A stretch of 58,644 nt of DNA from an uncultured Fidelibacterota bacterium (GTDB taxonomy: Bacteria > Fidelibacterota > Marinisomatia > Marinisomatales > UBA8229). The position numbers and the translations under genes are program-made. Under the pieces are notes generated by a model. That model was not told the origin of the DNA, ran no database searches, and was given only the letters and a program-made list of their open reading frames with translations. Where the stretch lies: assembly GCA_913041945.1 (NCBI GenBank), contig CAJWIT010000007.1, forward strand, positions 1-58,644, written 5' to 3'. Positions 1 through 8,092 of this stretch are shown in pieces; the stretch's first letter is position 1; each line of letters opens with the position of its first letter.

Positions 1-199
1 GGGGAAACATTCTTGGCTGAGTATTTTTAATTTGATCGCTCAATATACGTATCTGGTCCTTTAATTCATCATAACTGCATTCCAAATGATCCAGCGCATC
101 AATGATGGCCAGGATAGAAATAATACTGGTTTTGGAAGATGAATAGACTTTTACTAAATCACGAAAAAGTTTATTGATTATTATTTGATCATCATTCAT
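1..199 (-). CDS. 5' part of an unassigned gene, possibly eIF-2B-like (cut by window edge)
   Basis: An open frame starts with ATG at 199 and runs off the left edge without a stop, giving 66 residues. The visible part is mostly helical, with a regular pattern of hydrophobic residues, and ends in NTQPRMFP. That ending resembles the short segment before the Rossmann-like core of eIF-2B alpha/beta/delta family proteins (ribose-1,5-bisphosphate or methylthioribose-1-phosphate isomerase relatives). This family call is a weak inference because only the variable N-terminus is present. The gene starts nine bases after the stop of the ion permease on the same strand, so the two probably share a transcript. 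Confidence 0.4.
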   Translation of the reverse strand, partial: MNDDQIIINKLFRDLVKVYSSSKTSIISILAIIDALDHLECSYDELKDQIRILSDQIKNTQPRMFP

Positions 200-208
200 A
201 GCTTTTTA

Positions 209-1561
209 TTATAGCATTATATTTATACGTATAATTAAGTAAATAGATGCAATTAATAGAGAAATGATAGAAATAATAGCTCCTACTTTCATAAACTCTA
301 TAAAAGAAATATTAATCCCAGCTTTTTTTGCAATTCCAATAGATATGATATTTGCAGAAGCACCAATTATGGTAATATTTCCACCTAAGCATGCTCCTAA
401 TGCTAATGCCCACCAAAGTAAGTTTTGAAACAATGGATTTGATTCATTTATAATCTCTATTATTGGAATCATTGTTATAGTAAACGGAATATTATCTAAA
501 AATCCTGAAACAATTCCTGAAACCCATTGAACCACCAAAACATTTACATAGGGATTATTACCAAGATTGCTAAAAACATTATCTGCAATCCATTTAATAA
601 CGTGATAATGTTCTAGGGATCCAACTAGAATAAATAAACCGACAAAAAACATCAATGTTGTCCATTCAATTTCTTCTAAGACTTTTTCAATATTACTTCT
701 AGTATATAAAACCAAGAATATTCCCATAGATATTGCAACTACTCCCGGAGGTAAATGTGTAATTGTTTGTGTTATAAATAATAAAATTGTAATTGCTAAA
801 AATATTAGACCTTTAGTAATCAAGGGCTTATCAATTTTCGCATGTCCAAATTCATAACGAATTTTTTCTAGAAGTAAATTCACTATAAATAGCTTAATAA
901 TATTATTATCAATAGTTTTAAACTCATCTCTATTTATGAACCAAATAAACACAAGTACAACAAAAAATATTACTATTACAGGAGGCCCCATATTAATTAA
1001 AAATTGATTAAACGTTAGTCCTACTTTAGATCCAATAATTACATTTGGAGGGTCGCCAATAAGTGTTGCAGCACCTCCAATATTTGAAATCATTATTTGG
1101 CTTAATATATATTTTTTAGGATCTAATCCTAAACCTTTAGTCAGTTCAATAATTAATGGGATAATAATTAACACTGTTGTAACATTATCTAAAAAAGCAG
1201 ACATTATAGCAGTTACAAAAGAAAACAAAACTAAGATTTTTATTGGTTTTCCCTTGGTTAACTCTGCAATTCTAATAGCAATAACTGTAAATAATCCAGA
1301 TTGTTTTAATACACTAACAATAATCATCATTCCAAATAGAAGCATTATAGTCTCATAATCTATGAGCATAATTGCATAAGGTATATCTGAATGTGAAGAG
1401 GAATGTTTTTCTGATAAGTTGGGTATATGAGGCGATATAATATTTAATAGAACTAATATAGAAACGCCACTAAAGGCTGCTACAGCTTTGTTAACCAATT
1501 CAAAGGTGATGGCAGCATATACCAGCAGGAAAACAATAACAGATATTAACATACTATCCAA
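209..1561 (-). CDS. ArsB/NhaD-type ion permease (SLC13/IT superfamily)
   Basis: A 450-residue inner-membrane protein with about eleven hydrophobic segments. It shows the family's duplicated hairpin motifs: LDNVTTVLIIIPLI near residue 125, SNIGGAATLIGDPPNVIIGS near 160, DNIPFTITMIPI near 355, and a second glycine-rich loop, GGNITIIGASANI, near 390. These belong to the ArsB/NhaD branch, which moves Na+/H+, arsenite or other anions across the cytoplasmic membrane. No arsR, arsC or other arsenic gene is nearby, so an Na+/H+ antiporter or general anion role is as likely as arsenite export. The first codon at 1561 is TTG with an AGAGG six bases upstream; ATG at 1552 is the alternative start. Confidence 0.85.
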   Translation of the reverse strand: MDSMLISVIVFLLVYAAITFELVNKAVAAFSGVSILVLLNIISPHIPNLSEKHSSSHSDIPYAIMLIDYETIMLLFGMMIIVSVLKQSGLFTVIAIRIAELTKGKPIKILVLFSFVTAIMSAFLDNVTTVLIIIPLIIELTKGLGLDPKKYILSQIMISNIGGAATLIGDPPNVIIGSKVGLTFNQFLINMGPPVIVIFFVVLVFIWFINRDEFKTIDNNIIKLFIVNLLLEKIRYEFGHAKIDKPLITKGLIFLAITILLFITQTITHLPPGVVAISMGIFLVLYTRSNIEKVLEEIEWTTLMFFVGLFILVGSLEHYHVIKWIADNVFSNLGNNPYVNVLVVQWVSGIVSGFLDNIPFTITMIPIIEIINESNPLFQNLLWWALALGACLGGNITIIGASANIISIGIAKKAGINISFIEFMKVGAIISIISLLIASIYLIIRINIML

Positions 1562-1631
1562 AATAAACCTCTAATGAAGATTCAAACATTTTAATGATAG
1601 TTGGAAGATAAAACAAACCAGATAAAAAGAT

Positions 1632-1648
1632 GACCTATTATTTAGGTC
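1632..1648. promoter_or_regulatory. Inverted repeat in the permease-htpG divergent region
   Basis: A perfect 6-bp inverted repeat, GACCTA-TTATT-TAGGTC, lies between the divergent permease and htpG genes. Flanking AAAG and CTTT can extend the pairing. It could be an operator or a small hairpin in either leader. It does not match the CIRCE heat-shock operator. Confidence 0.3.
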
Positions 1649-1777
1649 CTTTCTCATATTAGCGCGAAAAAAAATAGTTAAGGCTCATCATTGTGAAAAT
1701 ATTTTATCGGTTTTAATCGATCGTATTATTCTTTTTTTTTATATTAACCCCCCTATAAAAAAATAAAGGTAATACAA

Positions 1778-3643
1778 ATGTCTAAAAGAAAATTTCAAAC
1801 AGAAGTTAACCAGCTTTTACATCTCATTATTCATTCTCTTTATTCATCTAAAGAGATCTTTCTGAGGGAGCTCATTTCAAACGCGTCAGACGCCCTTGAC
1901 AAATTGAAGTATCTAACCCTGACAGATGATAAGTTTAAATCAATAAAATATGATCCAAAAATTGAAATATCCTATCTAGATAAAGATAATAAGCTTCTAA
2001 CTGTTTCTGATTGCGGAATCGGTATGAACAAAGATGGGCTTGCAAAAAACCTTGGAACAATTGCACGATCAGGAACAAAACAATTTTTAGAAAACCTGAC
2101 TGGAGACAGTAAAAAGGATTCAAGCTTAATCGGTCAATTTGGAGTTGGTTTTTATTCCAGCTTTATGGTAGCAGATAAGGTAGAAGTTATTAGCCGAAAA
2201 GCGGGTGAGAAAGAAGCATGGATTTGGACAAGTGATGGCAAAAGCGGATATTCAATCGATAATTCTGTTCGAAAAACTGCTGGAACCGATATCGTATTAC
2301 ACCTGAATGATGAAGGAAAGGAATTTGTAAATCGCTGGGAAATTCAAAACATTATTAAGAAATATTCCAATCATATTCCGTTTCCGATTTTTCTCCACTA
2401 CGAAGAAGAGAAATATGACAAAAAAGGAGAGGTAAAAGGAAAAGAAAAGAAAACTGATCAGGTGAATGCTGCCTCTGCTTTTTGGAAAAGACCAAAGAGC
2501 GAACTAAAGAAAAAAGATTACAACGAATTTTATAAAACCATTTCTCATGATCATGAAGATCCTATGATGCATATTCACACTCAGGCGGAGGGCACTTTGG
2601 ATTACACGACTCTCTTTTATATTCCTAAAATTGCCCCGTTTGATTTATTTCAGGTAGACCATCAGGCAGGAGTAAAACTGTATGTTAAACGAGTGTTTAT
2701 TACAGAGGATGATAAAGAATTGATGCCCTCATATCTCAGGTTTGTGAGGGGTATCATTGACTCCGAAGATCTTCCGCTGAACGTAAGCCGGGAAATTTTA
2801 CAGAAGAATCGAATCCTAGCAAAAATAAAATCAAACTCTGTGAAGAAAATATTATCCGAGCTTACAGCGTTAACAAAGAAAAAGGACAAATACCTTGAAT
2901 TTTATGAACAATATGGAAGATTATTGAAAGAAGGTGCTTATCAGGATTTTGAAAATCGGGACACACTCCTTGAATTATTGAAATTTAAATCCTCAAAAAC
3001 AGATGATTATACCTCATTGGCAGAATATGTAGACAGAATGAAAGAAGATCAAAAGTCTATTTATCATATTACCGGAGAAAACGAAGAGTCTTTGAGAAAT
3101 TCGCCATTACTAGAAATGTACAACGGCAAAGACATAGAAGTCCTGATCATGGATGATCCGTTCGATGAGATTATTATTCCGTCACTCCAAAAGTACAAGG
3201 AAAAACCGTTTAAATCAGTACACCATAGTGATGCTGCCGATGATTTGAAAACTGAAGATTCCAAATCAGACAAAAAAGACCTGAAACCGTTGGTCAAAAA
3301 AATCAAGAAAGTGCTAGGCGACCAGGTGAAAGACGTTTTGGTTTCTTCACGATTAAATGAATCACCATCATGTATTGTAGCTGACCAAAACGATCCCACG
3401 GCAAAAATGCAGGAGATGTTCAAGACTATGGGTCAGTCCACAATGCCTGATGTTAAGCCGATTTTAGAGATCAACCCGGAACACAAAATTGTAAAGAAAA
3501 TGAAAGCTCTTGGTAAAACGAAGACATTTGAAGATCTCTGTTGGTTGCTCTATGAACAAGCGATGCTTATTGAGGGAGTGAAACTTCCAAACCCTGCAAC
3601 TTTTGTAACCAGATTGAATAATTTCCTTATCAAATCAATTTGA
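1778..3643 (+). CDS. htpG: Molecular chaperone HtpG (Hsp90)
   Basis: The full-length bacterial Hsp90, 621 residues. The N-terminal GHKL ATPase domain has its Bergerat-fold motifs in order: LISNASDALDKL (about 34-45) with the metal-binding Asn, DCGIGM (about 78), GTIARSGT (about 92) and GQFGVGFYSSFMVAD (about 118-132). The middle domain carries FDLFQ and the NVSREILQ segment with the catalytic-loop arginine region. The C-terminal dimerisation domain ends near 620. The C-terminal part contains a lysine- and aspartate-rich stretch (about 480-515) longer than in Escherichia coli. It acts in the cytoplasm as a homodimer, remodelling client proteins together with DnaK. I see no CIRCE element upstream. 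Confidence 0.98.
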   Translation: MSKRKFQTEVNQLLHLIIHSLYSSKEIFLRELISNASDALDKLKYLTLTDDKFKSIKYDPKIEISYLDKDNKLLTVSDCGIGMNKDGLAKNLGTIARSGTKQFLENLTGDSKKDSSLIGQFGVGFYSSFMVADKVEVISRKAGEKEAWIWTSDGKSGYSIDNSVRKTAGTDIVLHLNDEGKEFVNRWEIQNIIKKYSNHIPFPIFLHYEEEKYDKKGEVKGKEKKTDQVNAASAFWKRPKSELKKKDYNEFYKTISHDHEDPMMHIHTQAEGTLDYTTLFYIPKIAPFDLFQVDHQAGVKLYVKRVFITEDDKELMPSYLRFVRGIIDSEDLPLNVSREILQKNRILAKIKSNSVKKILSELTALTKKKDKYLEFYEQYGRLLKEGAYQDFENRDTLLELLKFKSSKTDDYTSLAEYVDRMKEDQKSIYHITGENEESLRNSPLLEMYNGKDIEVLIMDDPFDEIIIPSLQKYKEKPFKSVHHSDAADDLKTEDSKSDKKDLKPLVKKIKKVLGDQVKDVLVSSRLNESPSCIVADQNDPTAKMQEMFKTMGQSTMPDVKPILEINPEHKIVKKMKALGKTKTFEDLCWLLYEQAMLIEGVKLPNPATFVTRLNNFLIKSI

Positions 3644-3725
3644 GTTTATACCAAACAAAAAGTTGCACCTAAGAATTGAAATTAGGATTTGGGAAATATA
3701 GTTTTTTTAATATGTAAAGTGTATC

Positions 3726-4142
3726 ATGGAAGATTTTGAATCACAATTTAGAGCTGAAAACGATCAAATTCAATTTCATCCATCTGACAAAAAGGAAGCT
3801 GAATTTATTTATATACAGTTAAAAGTTGAATGGTCCTATTTGAGAGAAAAGTTGAATAAATCCAGAGACTTGCTTGACAAGTTATTGGATAAAGATATTG
3901 AAAAAAAAACACAAGAAATAGGAACACTTATTTTTGTAAATAAAGCCCTTCAATCTATCAAGGAAAAGTTTGAAGCGGTAAAGATTTGGTTTGATAAAAA
4001 TGATCTCCCACATCCAAAAATACCAAAAACCACTAAATTAAGAGAAGAACGAGTTGCATTATTTAACGAATATATAATAAATCTTCGCCAGAAGATTAAA
4101 GATGACATCATACCTAATCAATCAGATATACAAGGAACGTAA
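3726..4142 (+). CDS. Unknown 138-residue helical protein
   Basis: I do not recognise this protein. It is rich in Lys, Glu and Asp, has no signal peptide or membrane segment, and is predicted to be mostly alpha-helical. Residues 25-85 look like a coiled coil (heptad-spaced Leu/Ile in YLREKLNKSRDLLDKLLDKD and onward). It starts with ATG 82 bases after htpG on the same strand and meets the porin gene tail-to-tail 13 bases later. No strong ribosome binding site is visible. A cytoplasmic helical adaptor is only a guess. Confidence 0.55.
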   Translation: MEDFESQFRAENDQIQFHPSDKKEAEFIYIQLKVEWSYLREKLNKSRDLLDKLLDKDIEKKTQEIGTLIFVNKALQSIKEKFEAVKIWFDKNDLPHPKIPKTTKLREERVALFNEYIINLRQKIKDDIIPNQSDIQGT

Positions 4143-4155
4143 ACAGCTTATACTA

Positions 4156-5085
4156 TTAGAACTTGAATTGAAAGTTGATTTTGTATTCAGTCGCGGAATC
4201 TGAATTATCTTCATAAGATGTCATTCTCAGGTTTGGTGCCACTGATAATCCGCTGCCACAATTTAATATTATGCCTGTAATAAGATAATTTTTACCCTTT
4301 TTATTTTCTGAATCGTTATCATCAAACATATCATATCTTACAAATGCATCTAGTTTGTCTGTCACGCTATAATTAGAGCTTACTGAGATGACCTGGCTTT
4401 CTATTACACCTTTTGTCAGCATATTAAATTGACCTCCCAAACGGAGTCCCATACCAGCAAAACCACCAAATAAACTGATCATGGTATTTGGCTTATCATC
4501 CGTTGGTTCGGCAGTGTAAACCACGCCTGCATTGAAACCACTATTTTTTACCAAATTACGTTCACCATACGTTGAATTGAATGCAATTTTGTGATATTTA
4601 TCGCTCTGGGGATTTTTATATCCTTCACCATTGACAACCTGCAAGCTCATATTGAGTTGGCCAGTTAATGATCTTGAAAATCCAATCCCCAGATCGGCTG
4701 TAGATGAAAATCCATATTTGTCAATTGCTGATTTTTCAATGAACCGATATCCCCAGTTTTTTTCCTGTACATTGTTGGTATTCATTCCAATCATTCCCAA
4801 ACTGAGTTTACCATAGGATGTTTTGTAATCAATCTGGGCTTTTTTGAGAAATGTGACCAGTCGTGCATCTTCTTCTTCCTCTTTATTCGTCCTGCCCACA
4901 TCAAAAATAACTTTAAAGTTCACATCATCAGACACATTAACTCCATACATGAAATATTGTCGTTGGAAATTAAATGCTGACTTTTCTTCTGCATTAGTAT
5001 AATCAAAATATGTTACTCCACCAATCTTTCCCTCAGATGCAACACCTAATGAGATACAAACTATTAAGATAATCATTCGTTTCAT
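4156..5085 (-). CDS. Outer-membrane porin, probable phosphate/anion porin
   Basis: A 309-residue protein with a short signal peptide (MKRMIILIVCISLGVAS) followed by alternating-residue beta strands. It ends in INFQFKF, with a terminal Phe typical of outer-membrane barrels. The organisation, with long antiparallel strands and Asn/Asp-rich turns, resembles the phosphate-selective porin O/P superfamily. It is the last gene of an operon with a Na+/Pi cotransporter and PhoU, which supports a role in letting phosphate through the outer membrane; that substrate is an inference from context. The sequence AAAGGAGACG lies at a good distance before its ATG at 5085. Confidence 0.7.
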   Translation of the reverse strand: MKRMIILIVCISLGVASEGKIGGVTYFDYTNAEEKSAFNFQRQYFMYGVNVSDDVNFKVIFDVGRTNKEEEEDARLVTFLKKAQIDYKTSYGKLSLGMIGMNTNNVQEKNWGYRFIEKSAIDKYGFSSTADLGIGFSRSLTGQLNMSLQVVNGEGYKNPQSDKYHKIAFNSTYGERNLVKNSGFNAGVVYTAEPTDDKPNTMISLFGGFAGMGLRLGGQFNMLTKGVIESQVISVSSNYSVTDKLDAFVRYDMFDDNDSENKKGKNYLITGIILNCGSGLSVAPNLRMTSYEDNSDSATEYKINFQFKF

Positions 5086-5110
5086 TGTTCGTCTCCTTTA
5101 TGTATATGGT

Positions 5111-5278
5111 TTAAATTTTTCTGCCAACGAAATAATACAAAACGGATCCTGATAATAACGCTAAAAATCCTTTTCCTGAGCCAATATCCCTTGAAATTAT
5201 GTTCGATTCCTGACACCAAGATAATACCGCAAACATAATACCAAATGCAGAGAGGTACAGCCAAACAAATTTGTACAT
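5111..5278 (-). CDS. Small two-segment membrane protein in the phosphate operon
   Basis: A 55-codon open frame starts with ATG at 5278, directly abutting the phoU stop codon (TAA then ATG), and ends with TAA at 5111-5113, 25 bases before the porin start. The product begins MYKFVWLYLSAFGIMFAVLS, a clear hydrophobic segment. It has a short polar loop (CQESNIISRDIGSGK) and a second hydrophobic stretch (GFLALLSGSVLYYFVG) ending in RKI. I infer two membrane passes with both ends on the same side. No family is recognised. Gapless coupling to phoU and its place between PhoU and the porin suggest a small regulator or accessory subunit of phosphate uptake. Confidence 0.65.
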   Translation of the reverse strand: MYKFVWLYLSAFGIMFAVLSWCQESNIISRDIGSGKGFLALLSGSVLYYFVGRKI

Positions 5279-5944
5279 TTATTCTGGATAACCAATTTTT
5301 TCAAATGGATTTACAACGCTTGAAATCAGGTTTCTTGAATGAGCGGCAATTCGTTTTAAATAGCGGGCATATAATCCTACAGCAGAAGCGTTTCCTATGT
5401 CAAGATCACCAATCTTTCCTGCAATAACATCATTGGTAATGGCATCACTCTGAGTAGAAACATTCTCTTTGTAATATCCCATTAGTCCGCGGGCTTTTTC
5501 AATGTCCTGATTCTTAAATGCATCAATAGTATCTTCAAATAGTTTAAAGGATATTTTTTCTATTTCAGCCAATCGATCTTCAACGCTGCCCCCATTCAAC
5601 TTTTTCGGATGGTGTACTGCCATGTCATAAATATTCTTGGTATAATCTCCAATTCTTTCAATATCAATTACCACGCTCACTAGAACCAGGCCGGAGCCTA
5701 TATCCTCTTTGCCGCCAACAGCCAGATGGGTCATCACTTTCCTGCGGACATCCCGCTCAAATGCGTTAATTTTTTTATCCATAGAAAATATATCAATATT
5801 TATATCAGCAGAATCTGATTTTCTCAGTGATTCGATAGATGCTTTGAACATCGTGAGATCAATATCCAGCATTTCATGGCATTCGCCAAGTGCCTGTTCA
5901 TATAAACTGTCGGATTTAAACATATTAAAGATTTGTTTAAACAT
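5279..5944 (-). CDS. PhoU-domain phosphate regulator
   Basis: A 221-residue cytoplasmic protein made of PhoU-like three-helix bundles, with the acidic metal-binding helices typical of the family (for example FERDVRRKVMTHLA and DIERIGDYTKNIYDMA). The start is ATG at 5944, because AGGGAGG stands seven bases upstream. A longer frame to 5998 would add 18 residues overlapping the upstream gene. It lies five bases downstream of the Na+/Pi cotransporter gene. In other bacteria PhoU-like proteins of this kind are fused to or encoded beside NptA-type cotransporters and restrain phosphate uptake. I infer the same here. Confidence 0.88.
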   Translation of the reverse strand: MFKQIFNMFKSDSLYEQALGECHEMLDIDLTMFKASIESLRKSDSADINIDIFSMDKKINAFERDVRRKVMTHLAVGGKEDIGSGLVLVSVVIDIERIGDYTKNIYDMAVHHPKKLNGGSVEDRLAEIEKISFKLFEDTIDAFKNQDIEKARGLMGYYKENVSTQSDAITNDVIAGKIGDLDIGNASAVGLYARYLKRIAAHSRNLISSVVNPFEKIGYPE

Positions 5945-5949
5945 ATTTG

Positions 5950-7011
5950 CTACCTCCCTAGTATTATTATAATGAATGGTAATAGAAAGAAAAAACAAAC
6001 TAAATAAATCAATGGTATAAATTTATTTTTTATAGCTACTCCAGAAAGCCAGTTTGCCAGCTTTAAAGGAATTTCTCTGAATAATGGATTTGCATAAATA
6101 ATTAATATTCCATATAGATTAAAAAATAAATGGGCAAAAGCAGCTACCAAGGCTGTCACATTAAGTGTCAGTGCAGCCAAAATTGCTGTAACTGTCGTTC
6201 CAATATTTGCACCCAAAGTAAATGGATATACCTGCCTGAGTGTAAGAACTCCCGCTCCGGCAAGAGGGACAATTGTGGAAGTTGTGATGGATGAACTTTG
6301 AACCATAATAGTTAAAAGCATTCCAAATACTATACCATGGATTGCAGTCTTAAAAATAAACTGATCAAAAAATTGCTGAACATTATCCAATACCAGACTC
6401 CGTAAGAGTTTCACAATGGAAAACAGCATCACAAATGTCAATAATACGCTGATAATAATAAATATTACGCTACTGTCAAAACTAATGGCTTCAAGCTGAT
6501 TAGTTCCCCATTTAATGGCAGTTTTAATTGGACTTTTAAACACTGCATTTGTACTAACTGAACCAAAAAGCAAGTTTCCAAAACCCGTAGCTGTTTTTTC
6601 CAGAAGTCTAAATTTTATTTCAATGGGGAATAATATCAGTACCGCAAATACATTAAAAAAATCATGGACTGTTGCAGCAGCAAATGCACGTTTAAATTCA
6701 TTCCCCCTATTAATATGACCAATGGAAACGATAATGTTGGTAACTGTAGTACCAATATTGGCACCCATTATCATAGGAATTGCACCGGCCAAATTAAGAG
6801 CCCCACCACTAACCATTCCCACAATAAGAGAGGTGGTGGTTGATGAGCTTTGGAATATTGTTGTTGAAAGAATTCCAATGAATAATGCTATAAAGGGATT
6901 ACTGGTGGTTGTCAGTATATTTTCAGCAAAATCACCTCCCATATGCTTAATAGCAGTGGATAGCCCATTTATACCCACCAAAAAGCAGTATAGAGACATT
7001 AGAACACCCAA
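5950..7011 (-). CDS. Na+/phosphate cotransporter (PNaS family, NptA-like)
   Basis: An inner-membrane carrier of about 353 residues with the two inverted repeats of the family, each with the QSSS signature: FQSSSTTTSLIVG near residue 53 and VQSSSITTSTIVPLAG near 238. Each repeat is followed by GANIGTTVT. It should import phosphate with sodium. The start is uncertain: this frame opens with TTG at 7011 without any ribosome binding site. The coding frame, and the family's first helix (TWLKILG and onward), continue upstream to an ATT codon at 7032 preceded by AGGAG at 7 bases. It is the first gene of the porin-PhoU operon. Confidence 0.9.
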   Translation of the reverse strand: MGVLMSLYCFLVGINGLSTAIKHMGGDFAENILTTTSNPFIALFIGILSTTIFQSSSTTTSLIVGMVSGGALNLAGAIPMIMGANIGTTVTNIIVSIGHINRGNEFKRAFAAATVHDFFNVFAVLILFPIEIKFRLLEKTATGFGNLLFGSVSTNAVFKSPIKTAIKWGTNQLEAISFDSSVIFIIISVLLTFVMLFSIVKLLRSLVLDNVQQFFDQFIFKTAIHGIVFGMLLTIMVQSSSITTSTIVPLAGAGVLTLRQVYPFTLGANIGTTVTAILAALTLNVTALVAAFAHLFFNLYGILIIYANPLFREIPLKLANWLSGVAIKNKFIPLIYLVCFFFLLPFIIIILGR

Positions 7012-7029
7012 AATTTTTAACCAAGTTTT

Positions 7030-7044
7030 AATTGAACATCTCCT
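7030..7044 (-). promoter_or_regulatory. AGGAG ribosome binding site and probable ATT start codon
   Basis: On the minus strand AGGAG (7044-7040) is followed after seven bases by ATT (7032-7030), in frame with the Na+/Pi cotransporter. No ATG, GTG or TTG lies between the upstream in-frame stop and TTG at 7011, which lacks a binding site. An ATG inside the same motif (GGAGATG) is out of frame and meets a stop after two codons. Confidence 0.45.
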
Positions 7045-7375
7045 AAAAGACTAAGAAAGATTTAGATTATTTATTCTACTTGCCATCCCTATATCAAATT
7101 TTATGATCTCTCCTTGAATATGAATAAAGGCATCAAAAAAATTTGCATTTGATTATTTAAGTATAATAACAATTCGGAATCTGATCTCATTAGAGAGGCT
7201 CTAAATTGTATTATCGGGAAATTCACCAAGTAAGGTTAAAAATAGTTGCATATATGTACAAATATACAATTATAGTATTTTTAATTTTCATAAAGAAAGT
7301 TATGTTTATTAATTGAATTAATATATATAATTTGGTTATAGTAATCATCTAAAATAACCCAATTGTTAAAATGAA
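7033..7375. other. Divergent intergenic region, about 340 bp
   Basis: This very AT-rich stretch separates the minus-strand phosphate operon from the plus-strand bolA gene and should hold both promoters. A TATAAT sits at 7326-7331, facing bolA, without a convincing -35 partner. I see no tRNA, no clear riboswitch and no open frame of note. Confidence 0.4.
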
Positions 7376-7615
7376 ATGGATCAAATAATACAAAAATTAA
7401 AGCAGGCCTTCCCCGGGGCTGATATTGAATTAAAAAACACATCATCCATGCACGTGGGTCATAATGCAAAAGGAATGCACTTGAAAACAATAATCAATTA
7501 TAGGGGATTTAAGGGGAAAAGTCTCATTGAACAGCATAGGATGGTTCAAAAAGCTTTGGAAGCTGAGCTTGGGAATGAAATTCACGCTTTATCAATCAAA
7601 ACTATAATAAAGTAA
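7376..7615 (+). CDS. BolA/IbaG-family protein
   Basis: A 79-residue protein that aligns over its whole length with the BolA fold. It has an N-terminal helix, a beta hairpin with a conserved histidine (SSMHVGH near 24-29), the segment GKSLIEQHRMVQKAL (about 47-61) with the invariant HR, and a final strand ending in IKTIIK. BolA proteins bind CGFS-type monothiol glutaredoxins through a shared [2Fe-2S] cluster in the cytoplasm and help iron-sulfur trafficking. Its immediate partner is encoded 14 bases downstream, which supports that function here. Confidence 0.93.
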   Translation: MDQIIQKLKQAFPGADIELKNTSSMHVGHNAKGMHLKTIINYRGFKGKSLIEQHRMVQKALEAELGNEIHALSIKTIIK

Positions 7616-7629
7616 TAAGGAGAATAAAA

Positions 7630-7953
7630 ATGACAGATGATCAAAAAACACTTGTGGAAAATATGATAAATTCGGATAGAGTGTTTCTTATGTTGAAAGG
7701 AACACCTGAAATGCCTAGGTGCGGTTTTTCGGCCAGGGTTGTGCAAATCTTGAATGGTATAGGGGCTTCATATGGCTCTTTTAATGTCTTTGATGACTAC
7801 AACATAATGAATATGATCAAAGAATATTCAAATTGGCCTACAACTCCACAGCTATATGTTGATGGCAAATTAGTCGGAGGATGTGACATAGTTGAAGAAC
7901 TTGCTACATCGGGAGAACTTGAAAAAATCCTTACACCGGTTGAAAAAGAATAA
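7630..7953 (+). CDS. grxD: Monothiol glutaredoxin (Grx4/GrxD type)
   Basis: A 107-residue monothiol glutaredoxin. The active site is MPRCGFSARVV with Cys31 in the CGFS signature, preceded by LKGTPE. The glutathione-binding motifs follow: WPTTPQLYVDG (about 70-80) with the cis-proline, and GGCDIVEEL (about 84-92). It binds a glutathione-ligated [2Fe-2S] cluster and passes it on, with BolA as partner. An ATAAGGAG-like ribosome binding site lies before the ATG. bolA and grxD form a two-gene operon, a common arrangement. Confidence 0.96.
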   Translation: MTDDQKTLVENMINSDRVFLMLKGTPEMPRCGFSARVVQILNGIGASYGSFNVFDDYNIMNMIKEYSNWPTTPQLYVDGKLVGGCDIVEELATSGELEKILTPVEKE

Positions 7954-8092
7954 CGTTATAATCTTCAATAATCAGAATTATCCCATATAAACTTTTTGGC
8001 GGAAATTTTTTCACAAGAATGATTATCCTTACAATTATTTTTAAATGTAGTAACCAAGTTACGCCAAATTTTTACCCATATTCTTTTTCATT

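Noticed and set aside
1562-1777. CIRCE (HrcA) operator before htpG
   Set aside because: TTAGCACTC-N9-GAGTGCTAA is not present in any recognisable form.
5082-5264. A 60-codon minus-strand frame between PhoU and porin with TTG start
   Set aside because: It overlaps the 55-codon frame (5111-5278) in another phase, runs into the porin start and has no binding site; the 55-codon frame abuts phoU and shows proper membrane segments.
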